Source: Rusavskia elegans
Taxonomy: Eukaryota > Ascomycota > Lecanoromycetes > Teloschistales > Teloschistaceae
Assembly: GCA_011316305.1 (NCBI GenBank)
Contig: SAUG01000009.1
Location: forward strand, 620,001-684,000
Direction of reading: 5' to 3'
DNA: 64,000 nucleotides
Under the pieces are notes generated by a model. It saw only the letters and a list, made by a program, of their open reading frames with translations, ran no database searches and had not been told where the DNA came from. Shown here piece by piece: positions 35,601-46,500 of the stretch (position 1 is the first letter of the stretch; every line of letters starts with the position of its first letter). The position numbers were made by a program, and so were the translations under genes.

Positions 35601-38195
35601 CCACGATTCTGCCTACTTCCGTAACCAAGTTCAGCACCTGGACAACATTGCGCAGATGCAGGGCTTCCCGTCCATCTTGCCTGCTTTTGATGGTAGCGCC
35701 CCTCCCGATGAATCCTTTTCTCCAGTTGTCTCTCAGCTTGCCCACGTGTGTGGCGAAATCGCACTCGCCAAGTTTTGGGCGACGATTGGTATTAAACCGT
35801 CGGTCGTGGTTGGCCACAGCCTCGGTGAATATGCTGCCCTCCATGTTGCCGGTGTACTGTCAGCTAGCGACACTGTCTTCCTCGTCGGCTCTCGGGCCAG
35901 ACTTCTCGGGGAGACCTGCACACCTGGCAGTCATGTCATGTTGAGCGTTCGAGGTAGTGTCTCTCAGATTCAGGATAGCGCTTCGCCCAAGCCATACGAG
36001 GTCGCATGCATCAACGGACCCAAGGATACCGTCCTGAGCGGGACTCAAGAGCAGATGGATTCGGTCGCAGAGTCGCTTAAAGCGGATGGCCTAAAGTCTA
36101 TGAAGCTTGATATCCCATATGCTTTCCACTCTGCTCAGGTCGATCCTCTGTTGAAGGACTTTGAGAAGCTGGCCAAAGACGGCGTCATCTTCAAGGCGCC
36201 CATGCTTCCTGTTATCTCGCCTCTGCTTGGCAAGGTCATTTTCGATGAGAAGACGATCAACGCAAAGTATCTTTGCCGAGCCACCCGGGAAACCGTCAAC
36301 TTCCATGGTGCTCTCGACTTCGCCCAACAGCTAACGACCACTGACGAGAAAACCGTGTGGGTCGAGATTGGCCCCCATCCAGTCTGTACCAGCTTTGTTA
36401 AGAACACAGCATCGTCGGTCAACATCGCCGTCCCTTCAATGAAGAAGAATGAAGACAACTGGGTAACCCTGGCCGACAGCATGGCGACCCTTCACTGTGG
36501 CGGTTTCGATATCGACTGGAATGAATTCAACCGACCCTACGAGAGCAGCATCAAACTGCTGGATCTACCAACTTACGCCTGGAACGACAAGAACTACTGG
36601 CTCATGTACAACGGCGACTGGAACTTAAAGAAGGGTAACACCTATTACGATACCAAGGAGGAGCCTAAAGCAATCACCGCTCCTGAACCGGTCTCCAGTC
36701 TCAGCACTTCTACGGTCCAGAACATCATTGAAGAGGACTGGACCGAGAACACGGCTAGAGTTGTCATGCAGTCAGACCTGATGAAGCCCGATTTTTTCGC
36801 CGCAGCAAATGGTCACTTCATGAACGGATGTGGTGTGGTCACTTCGGTAAGCCAAACCGATGCGCTCGTTTGTTTTGAAATCGGTCGCTAATGTTCCTTT
36901 AGTCTATTCACGCAGATATCGCCTACACCATTGGCAAATACATCTACGAGCAACTTAGACCTGGTACCAAAAAGGTCGACATGAACGTGTCGAATCTTGT
37001 GGTCTCCAAAGGTCTCATTGCTCAGAAGAACTCGAAGAAGCCACAGCGCATTCAAGTGACGGCGATGGCTGATCTGACCGAGAACAAGGCCGACCTACAG
37101 TGGCATAATGTCAATGATGACGGCTCCCTAGACGAAGAAGAACACGGATTTGCCAATGCGACGGTCTACTACGGTAACTCTGACGCCTGGCTCAGTGATT
37201 GGGCCCGCACGGAGCATCTGGTTCTTGGTCGCATTGAGTCCTTGTCTCGAGCCGCTCATGAAGGAACCGTCACCAAAGTCAACCGGAACATGGCATACAA
37301 ACTGTTCGCCAACCTTGTCGACTATGCCGAGAAGTATCGTGGAATGCACTCGGTCACGCTCGACGGCTACGAGGCCTATGCCGACGTCGTGCTTACCAAG
37401 GAGAAGAGCGGTACCTGGACGATCCCGCCATACTACATTGACAGCGTAGCGCATCTGGCAGGATTCATCCTCAACGGCAGCGATGCCGTCGACAACAAGA
37501 ACAACTTCTTCGTCACACCGGGCTGGGGCTCAATGCGCTTCGCTAAGCCCTTGGAAGCTGGCGGCAAGTATCAGTCCTACGTCAAAATGCTGCCGACGGC
37601 AGAAGACCCTAACATCTACCTGGGTGATGTCTACATTATGCAAGACGGCCATATCATGGGCATGGTTGGCGGCATCAAATTCCGACAATATCCACGAATC
37701 CTAATCAACAAGTTCTTCAGTGCGCCGGACGGAAGCTCCTCGAAGGGTGATTCCAAGACGTCCGCTGCGAAGAAGCCAGACCCACCGAAGAAAGCACCTG
37801 AGCCCAAGAAAGCTCCAGAGGCCAAAGCGATGGAAGCGCCAATGGCTGAAGAGAAGCCGGCAGAAAAACCGGCTCCAGCTGAGAAGCCCGTCGAAAAGGC
37901 AGCAGAAAAACCAGCGGGAGGTGCTGGCAAGAAGGGCCACAACGCACTCGAGGACGTCGATGCCGATTCGACAGCGGCCAAAGCGATCAAGCTCATCGAG
38001 AACGAAGCGGGGTTGGAGGACGCCGACATGGTGGACACGGCGACGTTCGCAGCGCTGGGCATTGACTCGCTGATGTCGTTGGTCATTGCCGAGAAGTTCC
38101 GTGAGGAGCTCCAGGTCACTGTAGGCGGATCATTGTTCTTGGAGTACCCTACAGTGGGAGACTTGAAGGCTTGGTTGACGGAATACTATGCATGA
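32643..38195 (+). CDS. Non-reducing PKS, atrochrysone carboxylic acid synthase type (SAT-KS-MAT-PT-ACP)
   Basis: Condenses malonyl units into an octaketide and guides its cyclisation. There are four exons: 32643-32980, 33033-33333, 33391-36846 and 36903-38195. Introns are GTGAGC-TAG, GTGAGT-TAG and GTAAGC-TAG; 1795 aa. (The second donor could instead lie 3 nt upstream, costing one Val.) SAT is at about 10-380, KS about 400-830 with catalytic Cys572 (DTACSSS), His707 (EFHGTGTQ) and His750 (NVGHGEA), MAT about 930-1250 with Ser1023 (GHSLGEY), PT with catalytic His1355 (ANGHFMNG) and Asp1545 ([11 protein letters not shown]), and one ACP with Ser1754 (GIDSLMSL). There is no TE/CLC domain, which explains the separate thioesterase gene. 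Odd points: the SAT motif GXCXG reads GMGIG (residues 133-137), so the catalytic Cys is Gly. A Lys/Pro/Ala/Glu-rich linker of about 70 residues precedes the ACP. Confidence 0.95.
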
Positions 38196-39022
38196 GAGTA
38201 CCCAGGATGGATTTATATTGTTGCATATCTCGGAGCTGGTGGGGCGGGATATGATGGCATGGCTTGGTACATAGATCTTAGACCTTCTCGTGATTTTATG
38301 ATGTTCGATAATCGAGAAACATACATACCCCTGCGAGTTCCGTCATGATACATACTATGATTGGTGGTACCCCGAAAGTTCATTCCCAATCTACCACCGA
38401 TTGCCCGAGAGATACCTCCACCACCTGGTTGCTCCTTCCCCACCCAAGGCCGCTTGCTTGCAGCAGGTCTATGACGAATAGTCTCTGCACCTCTCACTGA
38501 TACGTACCGATCTTCGGAGTCCTGCTAACATGTCCGAGGATAGTGTTCTCAGCTGAGGCTAAGGTATATATGCAGCCCAACATCCGTTTGCTCCCACGTT
38601 CATTCTGCTTCTCTTATTTCTTGCGCTACCTGCTTGACTCCAAACACACCTCTTCCCCTCTCATATAAGTCAAGCCCTTGTAACACAACTACCTCGATGA
38701 CCGAACAAGACATTTTCCAGCTCTTCCTTCTCAGCGATTTCTTGATTTGATCTGTTCCATGCAATTTGAATTACACACTATCTACACAGCGAGAACCCAT
38801 CGTCGTCGTCTGTCATCTAGCCCGCCTTCTCCTTCCAGCAAGCGTTCTCACATCAAATCTGTCCATCTCGTCCGCAGACCATCCAACTACCAACGCACTA
38901 CTAATCGATCTTTCCCCTTCGATTTCGCAGAAAAACATTGCGGTTTCGCCCTCCCACCATCCCCACCACTGACTCCGCCACCACCACCGCAATCCACCCC
39001 GACCACAGAAATCACCGAAATT
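38196..39022. promoter_or_regulatory. PKS 3' flank and promoter/leader of the EthD gene
   Basis: Contains TATA-like strings TATATATG (about 38563) and CATATAAG (about 38662), followed by a pyrimidine-rich leader. An in-frame ATG at 38747 would extend the EthD protein by 92 residues of low-complexity Ser/Pro/Arg sequence. I judge this to be 5' untranslated sequence. Confidence 0.45.
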
Positions 39023-40219
39023 ATGGCTCCCCACCAAGTCGAGCTCGAATCCTCATTCGACTTTTCCGGAAACGGGAACAATCAACTCGCCGACGGCATC
39101 TCTACCGACAAACAAAACGGCCTGCAAACACTCGAAGACCAGAGCAACGGAACTACCAAACTTACAGCTCCCGCTCAGAATCCCCTCGAGCTTCCCCCTG
39201 CCCCTGTTCACGATCAGCCGTTCTCTCCGCACCCGCCCGTGCCGAGCAAGAACCAGCATCAAGACAGCAATGGCCTCAGCCGTAATGGCAATACGGACTA
39301 TGACTGCGTAGCGGACAAAGCTCGTCGCGGTGAAAATGTCGAATTGCTGAAGGGCCAGAAGCCCGGCCAGAAATTCGTGTTGACGATTATGGGATATAGG
39401 AAGGAAGGGTTGAGTGAGGAGGAGTATAGGGACTATATGGTTGAGGTGCATAGTCCCATGGTGCGGTGTTTAATGGCGAGGTATGGGACTGAGAGGTGGA
39501 CAATGGTAAGTAATATAGCAATGATCCATCCACCCGTCAATCCTGGTACAGCAAGTTCGTCTCCTGTTGGTCTAACATACATGACTTAGATCCACAACAC
39601 CTCCACGACCCGCGCACTCATGGCCAAGATCTTCGACCCCCAGTTCGCAAACGTCACCCAGCTGGACTGCTTCATCCAGGCTGTTTTCACCTCCATCGAG
39701 GATATCATGGCTATGAAAGCGGATCCGTATTTCAAGAAATATATCACTCCTGATCATGAGAATTTCGCCGATACGCGTGGTTCGCAGTGAGTTCCCCCTC
39801 CCCTTCTTTCCCCCCTCCCTACCTTACCCATCTCTTTTCATTTCCACCAATCATTTCATCCATCCTTATCACATCATCACCCATTACCAATGATGCCCCC
39901 ACCACACCACTCCCCAAACATACACCTCCCCAACCCCTCCACCCCACAATTCTCAATTCCTCACAGGGAGCTGCTCAGCGGCAGACATCCCCTTTCCCGC
40001 GGCAGCATCGCTGACTTCTCGGGTCCCTCCAGAATGACAATCGGCTACCTCGAGGAATTTATCAATGACGGGCAGGTGCTCGAGGAGCCGGCGGATTTGG
40101 ACGCCGTATTCGAGAAGCAGGCAAGTGTATTGAAGGCCAGGGAGGAGAAGCGCAAGTTGGAAGCGGAGTTGGGGAGGGAGGTTGCGGAGGGGAGGTTGGA
40201 TAGTGTGTTGGCAAATTAG
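39023..40219 (+). CDS. EthD-domain decarboxylase of the anthraquinone pathway
   Basis: Members of this family (MdpH1/ClaH-like) decarboxylate atrochrysone carboxylic acid on the way to emodin anthrone. There are three exons: 39023-39505, 39590-39786 and 40033-40219; 288 aa. The last intron is long (246 bp), but the joint restores [19 protein letters not shown], a conserved block of the family, so it is well supported. The EthD core runs from about residue 118 ([20 protein letters not shown]) through [12 protein letters not shown], and after intron 1 [20 protein letters not shown], then [11 protein letters not shown] and PDHENFADT. Residues 1-90 are a polar Asn/Gln/Pro/Ser-rich extension absent from the compact homologues I know. 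The C-terminus has a Lys/Arg/Glu coiled-coil-like tail. It follows the PKS directly on the same strand. Confidence 0.9.
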
Positions 40220-41396
40220 ATGCGTTGGTGAGAGGGAAAGGGGAGGAAGAAATGGAAGGAGACGAAATTGGCCTCAATCGTTGCAACAAATTGATGTTAA
40301 TCTTCATGGCTACTTGGGTGGGATGTATGCAGTTGAACGACGTTGATGTGCCTTTCAATCGGATGCTACATTATCGTGATAATGCCAGCCTGGGCGACAT
40401 GGCTGACATGGTGACTTTACTTGTGGTTAAGAAATGCCAGTATATCGACCCAAGACCCAAGGACAAGTCCTCGTAGCTCGTATTTCCCTTACCACCAGGG
40501 TTTCTGCTGCCTTATACGATCCTTCCTAATATCATTCCGGAGTCTACACTTCGCCAGAAAACAAAAACACAGAGGAACGACAAGACCAACAACAGCCAAA
40601 GAAATTGATAAGCTCAAGCGACCCTTGGGTGCATTTGCCTTTTTGAAAGTCTGGATGAGGCTAGGAGGAATTACATGGAAGGGATAAGTACCGTAGATTG
40701 AGCGTCGCCTTTGCCATACCGGGCGGCGTTTAGCTAGGCTGGGGAAAGAAAAATATACGTATGGGAAGCTGAACGGGATTATGGAGACGGCTGTTAGATA
40801 GGAGGTGGTCGACGTGCTGGCTTTTCGGAGATTGAGTTTTTGTTGATGGCCAGGTAATAGCGGGTGTTTGGGTGGTTCTTTGGAGCCCTTGTTGAGATGG
40901 CGTGCATGTTTTGGGTTATTGTTATGTTTATGGGAAGGAAGGCGATGAGGTGGTTTGTTTTGTTATATGTAATGAGGGGCTGGTTTCCTTAGGGGGATTT
41001 TGCGAGGGTTTGTAGGATGGTGTTGTTTGAAATGCTTTGTATTGCGATCTTGACCCAGGTGGTTGCAGCGGTTGTGCTGGGGAGCTTTAGCTGTGCTATA
41101 TTGTACACCGCCGCTGCCGTCTTGGGGATACCTGCGGCTTTCTTTGAGATCCGCTCGATAATCCCATCGCTATCACGACACGCTTCAGGCTACTTCAGGC
41201 TTAGCTTGCCAAGGCCATCGGACATGGAGCAATATCGCCGACATCCGAAGATAATTGTTTCACACGTCAAGCATGTGACAACTGAAGCTGGGACTGACTC
41301 CCCAGAGTCGCTGCTGGACCTTTTACCTCATCCAAGCTGCAATAGCCCAAAGAACTTCCTTCGAATTGGCTCTCAATTGCGGATATCGTTACAGAT
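40220..41396. other. Intergenic between EthD and anthrone oxygenase genes
   Basis: 1.18 kb with no supported gene. The frames 40225-40476 and 41017-41463 (+) have no motif, and the second overlaps the real start of the next gene in another frame. 40780-41020 is GT-rich on the + strand. Confidence 0.45.
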
Positions 41397-42002
41397 ATGG
41401 CATCCCTTCCAGCGAGCGTGCGCATCTGTCAAGGCCTGGCGATCACAGCCTCGTCATTCCTAGCCGGTAACATTGCTTTCACCGTAAATCAGTCGTTGAA
41501 GCTTCATTGACATTTTCCTAGGAACACTCTACACCATGTCCACCATCGCCGTCCCCGCCATACTCGCCGGCCAAACAAACTCCTCTCTCCTCGTCTCCCA
41601 TTGGAACTCCATGTTCCGCGCCGGCAGCAAGGTCGGCCCTACTCTCGTGGCGTTGGGGGCAGTAAATTACCTATATGCTGCGTGGGGGGCGTACAACAGT
41701 ACTTATGATACCCGCGTGTGGAAGGGGTTTGCGGCGGCGGGCGTGAGCACGATGGCGGTTGCGCCGTGAGTTGTGGTCACCTATGGCTGGGGGTTGGTGC
41801 GTATGCTGATGGGGTGTTTGTGAATAGGTATACGATTGTTTTTTTGTCGTCTACTAACAGTGCTCTTCTTGGGCAAGCGGCGAAGACTACGCTGAGTGAA
41901 GTTCAAGTGCGGGGGTTGGTTGAGCAATGGGCGTTTTTGAATCTGCTGCGGTCGGGTATACCCATCATTTCAACGGCGTTGGGACTTTATGGTGCTCTGT
42001 AA
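41397..42002 (+). CDS. Anthrone oxygenase (DUF1772 family membrane protein)
   Basis: Family members oxidise anthrones such as emodin anthrone to the anthraquinone. There are three exons: 41397-41466, 41522-41765 and 41828-42002, with introns GTAACA-TAG and GTGAGT-TAG. All junction codons are restored, giving 162 aa, the normal size. The N-terminus is MASLPASVRICQGLAITASS, then FLAGTLYTMSTIAVPAIL. Four hydrophobic segments are visible, at residues about 13-40, 62-78, 93-112 and 138-160, consistent with a small four-helix membrane protein. RLLVSHWNSMF-like text (LLVSHWNSMFRAG) is the conserved loop of the family. It lies on the same strand as the thioesterase, PKS and EthD genes and completes the four-step set to emodin. 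Confidence 0.9.
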
Positions 42003-42611
42003 GAGCGATCGATTCCGCAAAACAAAGTGTTGGGGTTTGCTAGGACGACTTACCCTAGAGCCTGGGAACCCGACCATTGAAGGCGGTATCACTACCAGCT
42101 TCATCTTGACAGATGGTACGTCCCAGTGCTTCTGGGCGGTCAATTCTACGTTAGCCCGCTTAAAGATAGTTTGAGACAGGCCTTCCACTCAGATCGAACA
42201 TGGTTGTAGTTCTATCCGTGCGTTCTACGTCGCGGCGAAACACCATACGCCCAAACATGGGCTCACTGATGGGATACAATCAAGTCTCGTGCGGTATCAG
42301 CCTGCATGCTACTGACCATGATTACTCATCATTAAAGACAAGGAGCATTGAGTGAGAACAAAGAACGCTGCGAAGTCTCGCACACACGAATATTATGCCT
42401 GTGTCTTTGTTGGACTTCTGCATTGTAAGCTACTATTTCTATGTCTTTTGTCTCGTTGTCTCGCAAATATTAATACAATTGAAGCATGTCATGATGCGAT
42501 TTTGATCACCGCCCTTGACGTCTACTCAAGCGATCATTGAATCCTGACTTTCGGTCAACCACCTAATCTTACAATACCCTTGAACAATCTTCCGGTCTTT
42601 CAAGCATCGTC
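42003..42611. other. Intergenic, no gene seen
   Basis: 609 bp between the anthrone oxygenase and the BTB gene. Only short frames occur, none recognisable. It should contain the BTB promoter. Confidence 0.45.
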
Positions 42612-43382
42612 ATGTCATCATCACCGAATACGACTCGCCGGTCAAAGCTCGGTATTACTGGGTCATTCATGTAAGTTTACCCCCTGGCTCCCTAAATATA
42701 GCATAGTCGTTCGCTGACAAACCACAGGGGCCTCACTGGCAAAGTCGTCACTATCTTCGTCGGAACAGCAGAGACTCCTTTCAGCATCCACTGGGGACTG
42801 CTGACGTCCAAATCAACCTTTTTCAACGCAGCTCTAACAGGGTCATGGAAAGAGTCATCCGAAGGCGAGATTCGTTTGGTCGAAGACGATCCGGAACTCT
42901 TCTCAACCTACGTCCTATGGATTTACAACCAGGATTGGACATTGGACCAGAACGGCAAAGCACTCTCAAGTGATGCCCATTGCCGTTTGTACATCTTGGC
43001 TGACAAATATGGATGCGAAGCGTTGCAGAACTTGATCATCGACAAACTTTGCGAACGCGCTACACGGCCCAAATTTGAAATGAGATTCACGACTTTCGGG
43101 TACGTCTACGACAACACACTGCCAGGAAATCCACTGCGAAAGTTGCTCGCCGACTTCCTTGCCTGGAAGTTGAGCCTTCCTTACTACAAAAGCCTTGTTG
43201 ATGTAGCACCTCAATGCCTCTATGATGCTCTTGAGGTGTACGAAAAGCGCCTTTCCCACAGCTCCAAAACAACGACGCCCTATCACGATACAGTTGCATG
43301 CAAGAATTATCATATTCATCAGGATGGAACGTCCTGTTCGTCTTTGGTCGCGCCTGACGCAAACAAGGGAAAGTCAACATGA
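42612..43382 (+). CDS. BTB/POZ domain protein
   Basis: There are two exons, 42612-42670 and 42728-43382, with an intron GTAAGT...CACAG; the joined frame is 237 aa. After an N-terminal MSSSPNTTRR the protein reads KVVTIFVGTAETPFSIHWGL, then LTSKSTFFNAALTGSWKESS, EGEIRLVEDDPELFSTYVLW and IYNQDW. This is the fungal BTB pattern (V-x-V at the first strand, F-x-v-H-x-x-L, S-x-F-F-x-a-a, L-x-x-D-P-x-x-F-x-x-y-l-x-W-i-Y). The segment YILADKYGCEALQNLIIDKL is the usual following helix. BTB domains mediate dimerisation or bind Cullin 3; the function of this small fungal class is mostly unknown. It is the last intact gene before the satellite, which starts about 130 bp past its stop. Nothing links it to the pigment pathway. 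Confidence 0.9.
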
Positions 43383-43493
43383 TCCAGACGATCGGCGATG
43401 ATGTTACTGGATGGCCTTTCAGCATTGATTGAGTCCACACGACGTGGACGGATTGTCCAGATAAATCAGGGTGACCTATTAGCGTTCAGCTAT

Positions 43494-43512
43494 TCGAACG
43501 GCTTTCGTTCGA
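43494..43512. repeat. Perfect inverted repeat at the satellite boundary
   Basis: TCGAACG and CGTTCGA (7 bp each) flank a 5-nt loop, exactly where unique sequence gives way to the satellite. Confidence 0.7.
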
Positions 43513-46500
43513 CTTAAAATTTGGATTTTAGAATCTTGATACTATCGAGATTCTAAAATTACTAATCTAGACGGATTAACTATTCTATTAATCTATATAA
43601 TAAATTTTTCCTTTTTTAAAATAATCGAAAAATTATAAAATTTAAATAATAGTTTATTTTAGCTTAAACCCTAGTATTTAGAATCTTGATACTATTAAGA
43701 TTCTAAAATTACTATTCTAGATTAATTTAATATTCTACTAATCTATATAATAAACTTTTTCTATTTTAAAATAATCGAAAAATTATAAAATATAGAATAT
43801 AGTTTATTTTTACTTAAAATTTAGATTTTAGAATTTCGATATTATCGAGATTTTAAATTTACTAATTTAGATAGAATAACTATTCTACTAATTTATATAA
43901 TAAATCTTTTTAATTTTAAAAAAATTAAAAAATTATATAATTCGAATATAATTTAATTTAGATTAAAATTTAGAATTTAGAATCTCGATACTATCGAGAT
44001 ACTAAAATTACTAATTTAAATAGAATAACTATTCTAATAATCTTTATAATAAATTATTCGTTTTTATAATAATCGATTAATAATAAAAATTAGAATATAG
44101 CTTATTTTAGCTTAAAAATTAAAATTTAAAATTTAGAATTACGATACTATTAGGAATTTATACTTTCTAATATCGATCTATTAATTACTCTACTAATTTA
44201 TATTGCGATTTTCTTTTTAAAATAATCGGAAAATTATTAAAATTAGAATATTATTTAATTTAGCTAAAGATTTAGAATTTAGAATCTCGATACTATCGAG
44301 TTTTTGAAATTACTAGTCTAGATAGAATAACTACTTTAATAATCTTTATAATAAATTTTTGGATTTTATAATAATTAATAAATAATAAAAATTAGAATAT
44401 AGTTTAATTTAGCTTAAAATATAGAATTTAGAATCTCGATACTATCGAGATTATAAAATTACTAATCTAGATAGAATAATTACTCTAATAATCTTTATAA
44501 TAAATTTTTCGATTTTATAATAATTAATAAATAATAAAAATTAGAATATAATTTATTTTAGTTTAAAATTTAGAATTTAGAATTTCAATACTATAGATAT
44601 TTTAAAATTACTATTTTAGATGGAATAACTATCCTAATAATTTTTATAATAAATATCTCGTTTTTAAAATAATCGAAAAATTATTAAAATTAGAATATAG
44701 TTTAATTTATCTTAAAATTTAGAATTTAAAATCTCGATACTATCGAGATTCTAAAAAAACTAATCTAGAAAGAATAACTATTTTATTAGTCTATATAATA
44801 AGATTTTTATTTTTTAAAATAATTAAAAAATTATAGAAATTAGAATATAGTTTAATTTAGCTTAAAATTTAGAATTTAGAATCTCGATACTATCGAGAAT
44901 TATAAATTACTAATCTAGATCGAATAACTATTCTACTAATCTATATAATAAGTTTTTTCTTTTTTAAAATAATCGAAAAATTATAGAAATTAGAATATAG
45001 TTTTTTTTAGCTAAAAATTTGGAATTTAGAATTATAATATAATCGAAGGTTAGAATTTACTAATTAAAATAAAAAAACTACTCTACTAATATATATAATA
45101 ATTCTTTTCTTTTTAAAAATATTTAAAAAATTATAAAATAAAGAATATAGCTTATTTTAATTTAGAATTTAGAATTTAGAGTTTCGATACTATTAAGATT
45201 CTATATTTACTAATCTAAATCTAAAATTTATAATAAATATTTTCGTTTCTAAAATAAATAAAAAATTATAAAAATTAGAATATAGTTTAATTTAGCTTAA
45301 AATTTAGAATTTAGAATCTCGATACTAACGAGATTTAAAAATTACTAATCTAGTTAGAATAACTATTCTACTAGTCTATATAATAAGTTTTTTCTTTTTT
45401 AAAATAATTAAAAAATTATAGAAATTAGAATATAGCTTAATTTAGCTTAAAATTTAATATTTAGAATCTCGATATTATCGAGACTCTATATTTATTAATC
45501 TAAATCTAATAATTATATTACTAATATCTATAATAAATCTTTTCTTTTTTAAAATAATCTAAAAATTATAAAAATTAGAATATAGTTTAATTTAGTTTAA
45601 AGTTTAGAATTTAGAATCTCGATATAATCGAGATCCAGAATATACTAATTAAAATAGAATAACTATTCTACTAATTAATATAATAAATTCTTTCGTTTTT
45701 AAAATAATTAAAAAATTATAAAAATTAGAATATAGTTTAATTTAGTTTAAAATTTAGAATTAAAAATCTTAATACTATCGAGATTCTATTTTTATTAATA
45801 TAGATAGAAAAACTATTCTATTAATTATTATAATTAAATATTTTATTTTTAAAAATTTCGAAAAATTATAAAAATTAGAATATAGTTTATTTTAGTTTAA
45901 GATTTAGTTTTTAGATTTTAGATACTATTATAATTTTAAAGTTACAGATTTAGATAGATTAACTATTATATTAATCTATATAATAATTTATTACTTTTTT
46001 AAAAGAAACGAATAACTATAATAACTAGAATAAATTTTATTTTAGTTTAAAATTTAGAATTTAGAGTCTCGATACTATCGAGATTCTATGTTTATTAATT
46101 TAGATAGAAAAACAATTATACTAGTTAATATAATAAATTATTCTTTTTTTAAATAATCGAAAAGTTATAAAAATTAGAATATAGTTTAATTTAGCTTAGA
46201 AATTTAAATTTAGAATTTCCATACTAACGAGATTTTATATTTACTTATTCAGATAGAATAACTACTCTACTAACTAATATAGTAAATTTTTTCTTTTTTA
46301 AAATAATCGAAAAATTATAAAAATTAGAATATAATTTATTTTAGCTTAAAAATTAGAATTTTAAATTTCGATACTATTAAGATTCTATATTTACTAATCT
46401 AAATAGAATAATTAATATACTAATTATAATAATAAATTATTTCTTTTTTAAAACAATCGTAAAATTATAAAAATTAGAAAATAGTTTATTTTAGTTTAAA

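Noticed and set aside
38747..39022. In-frame upstream extension of the EthD protein
   Set aside because: Low-complexity Ser/Pro/Arg text in a pyrimidine-rich leader after TATA-like boxes; more likely untranslated.
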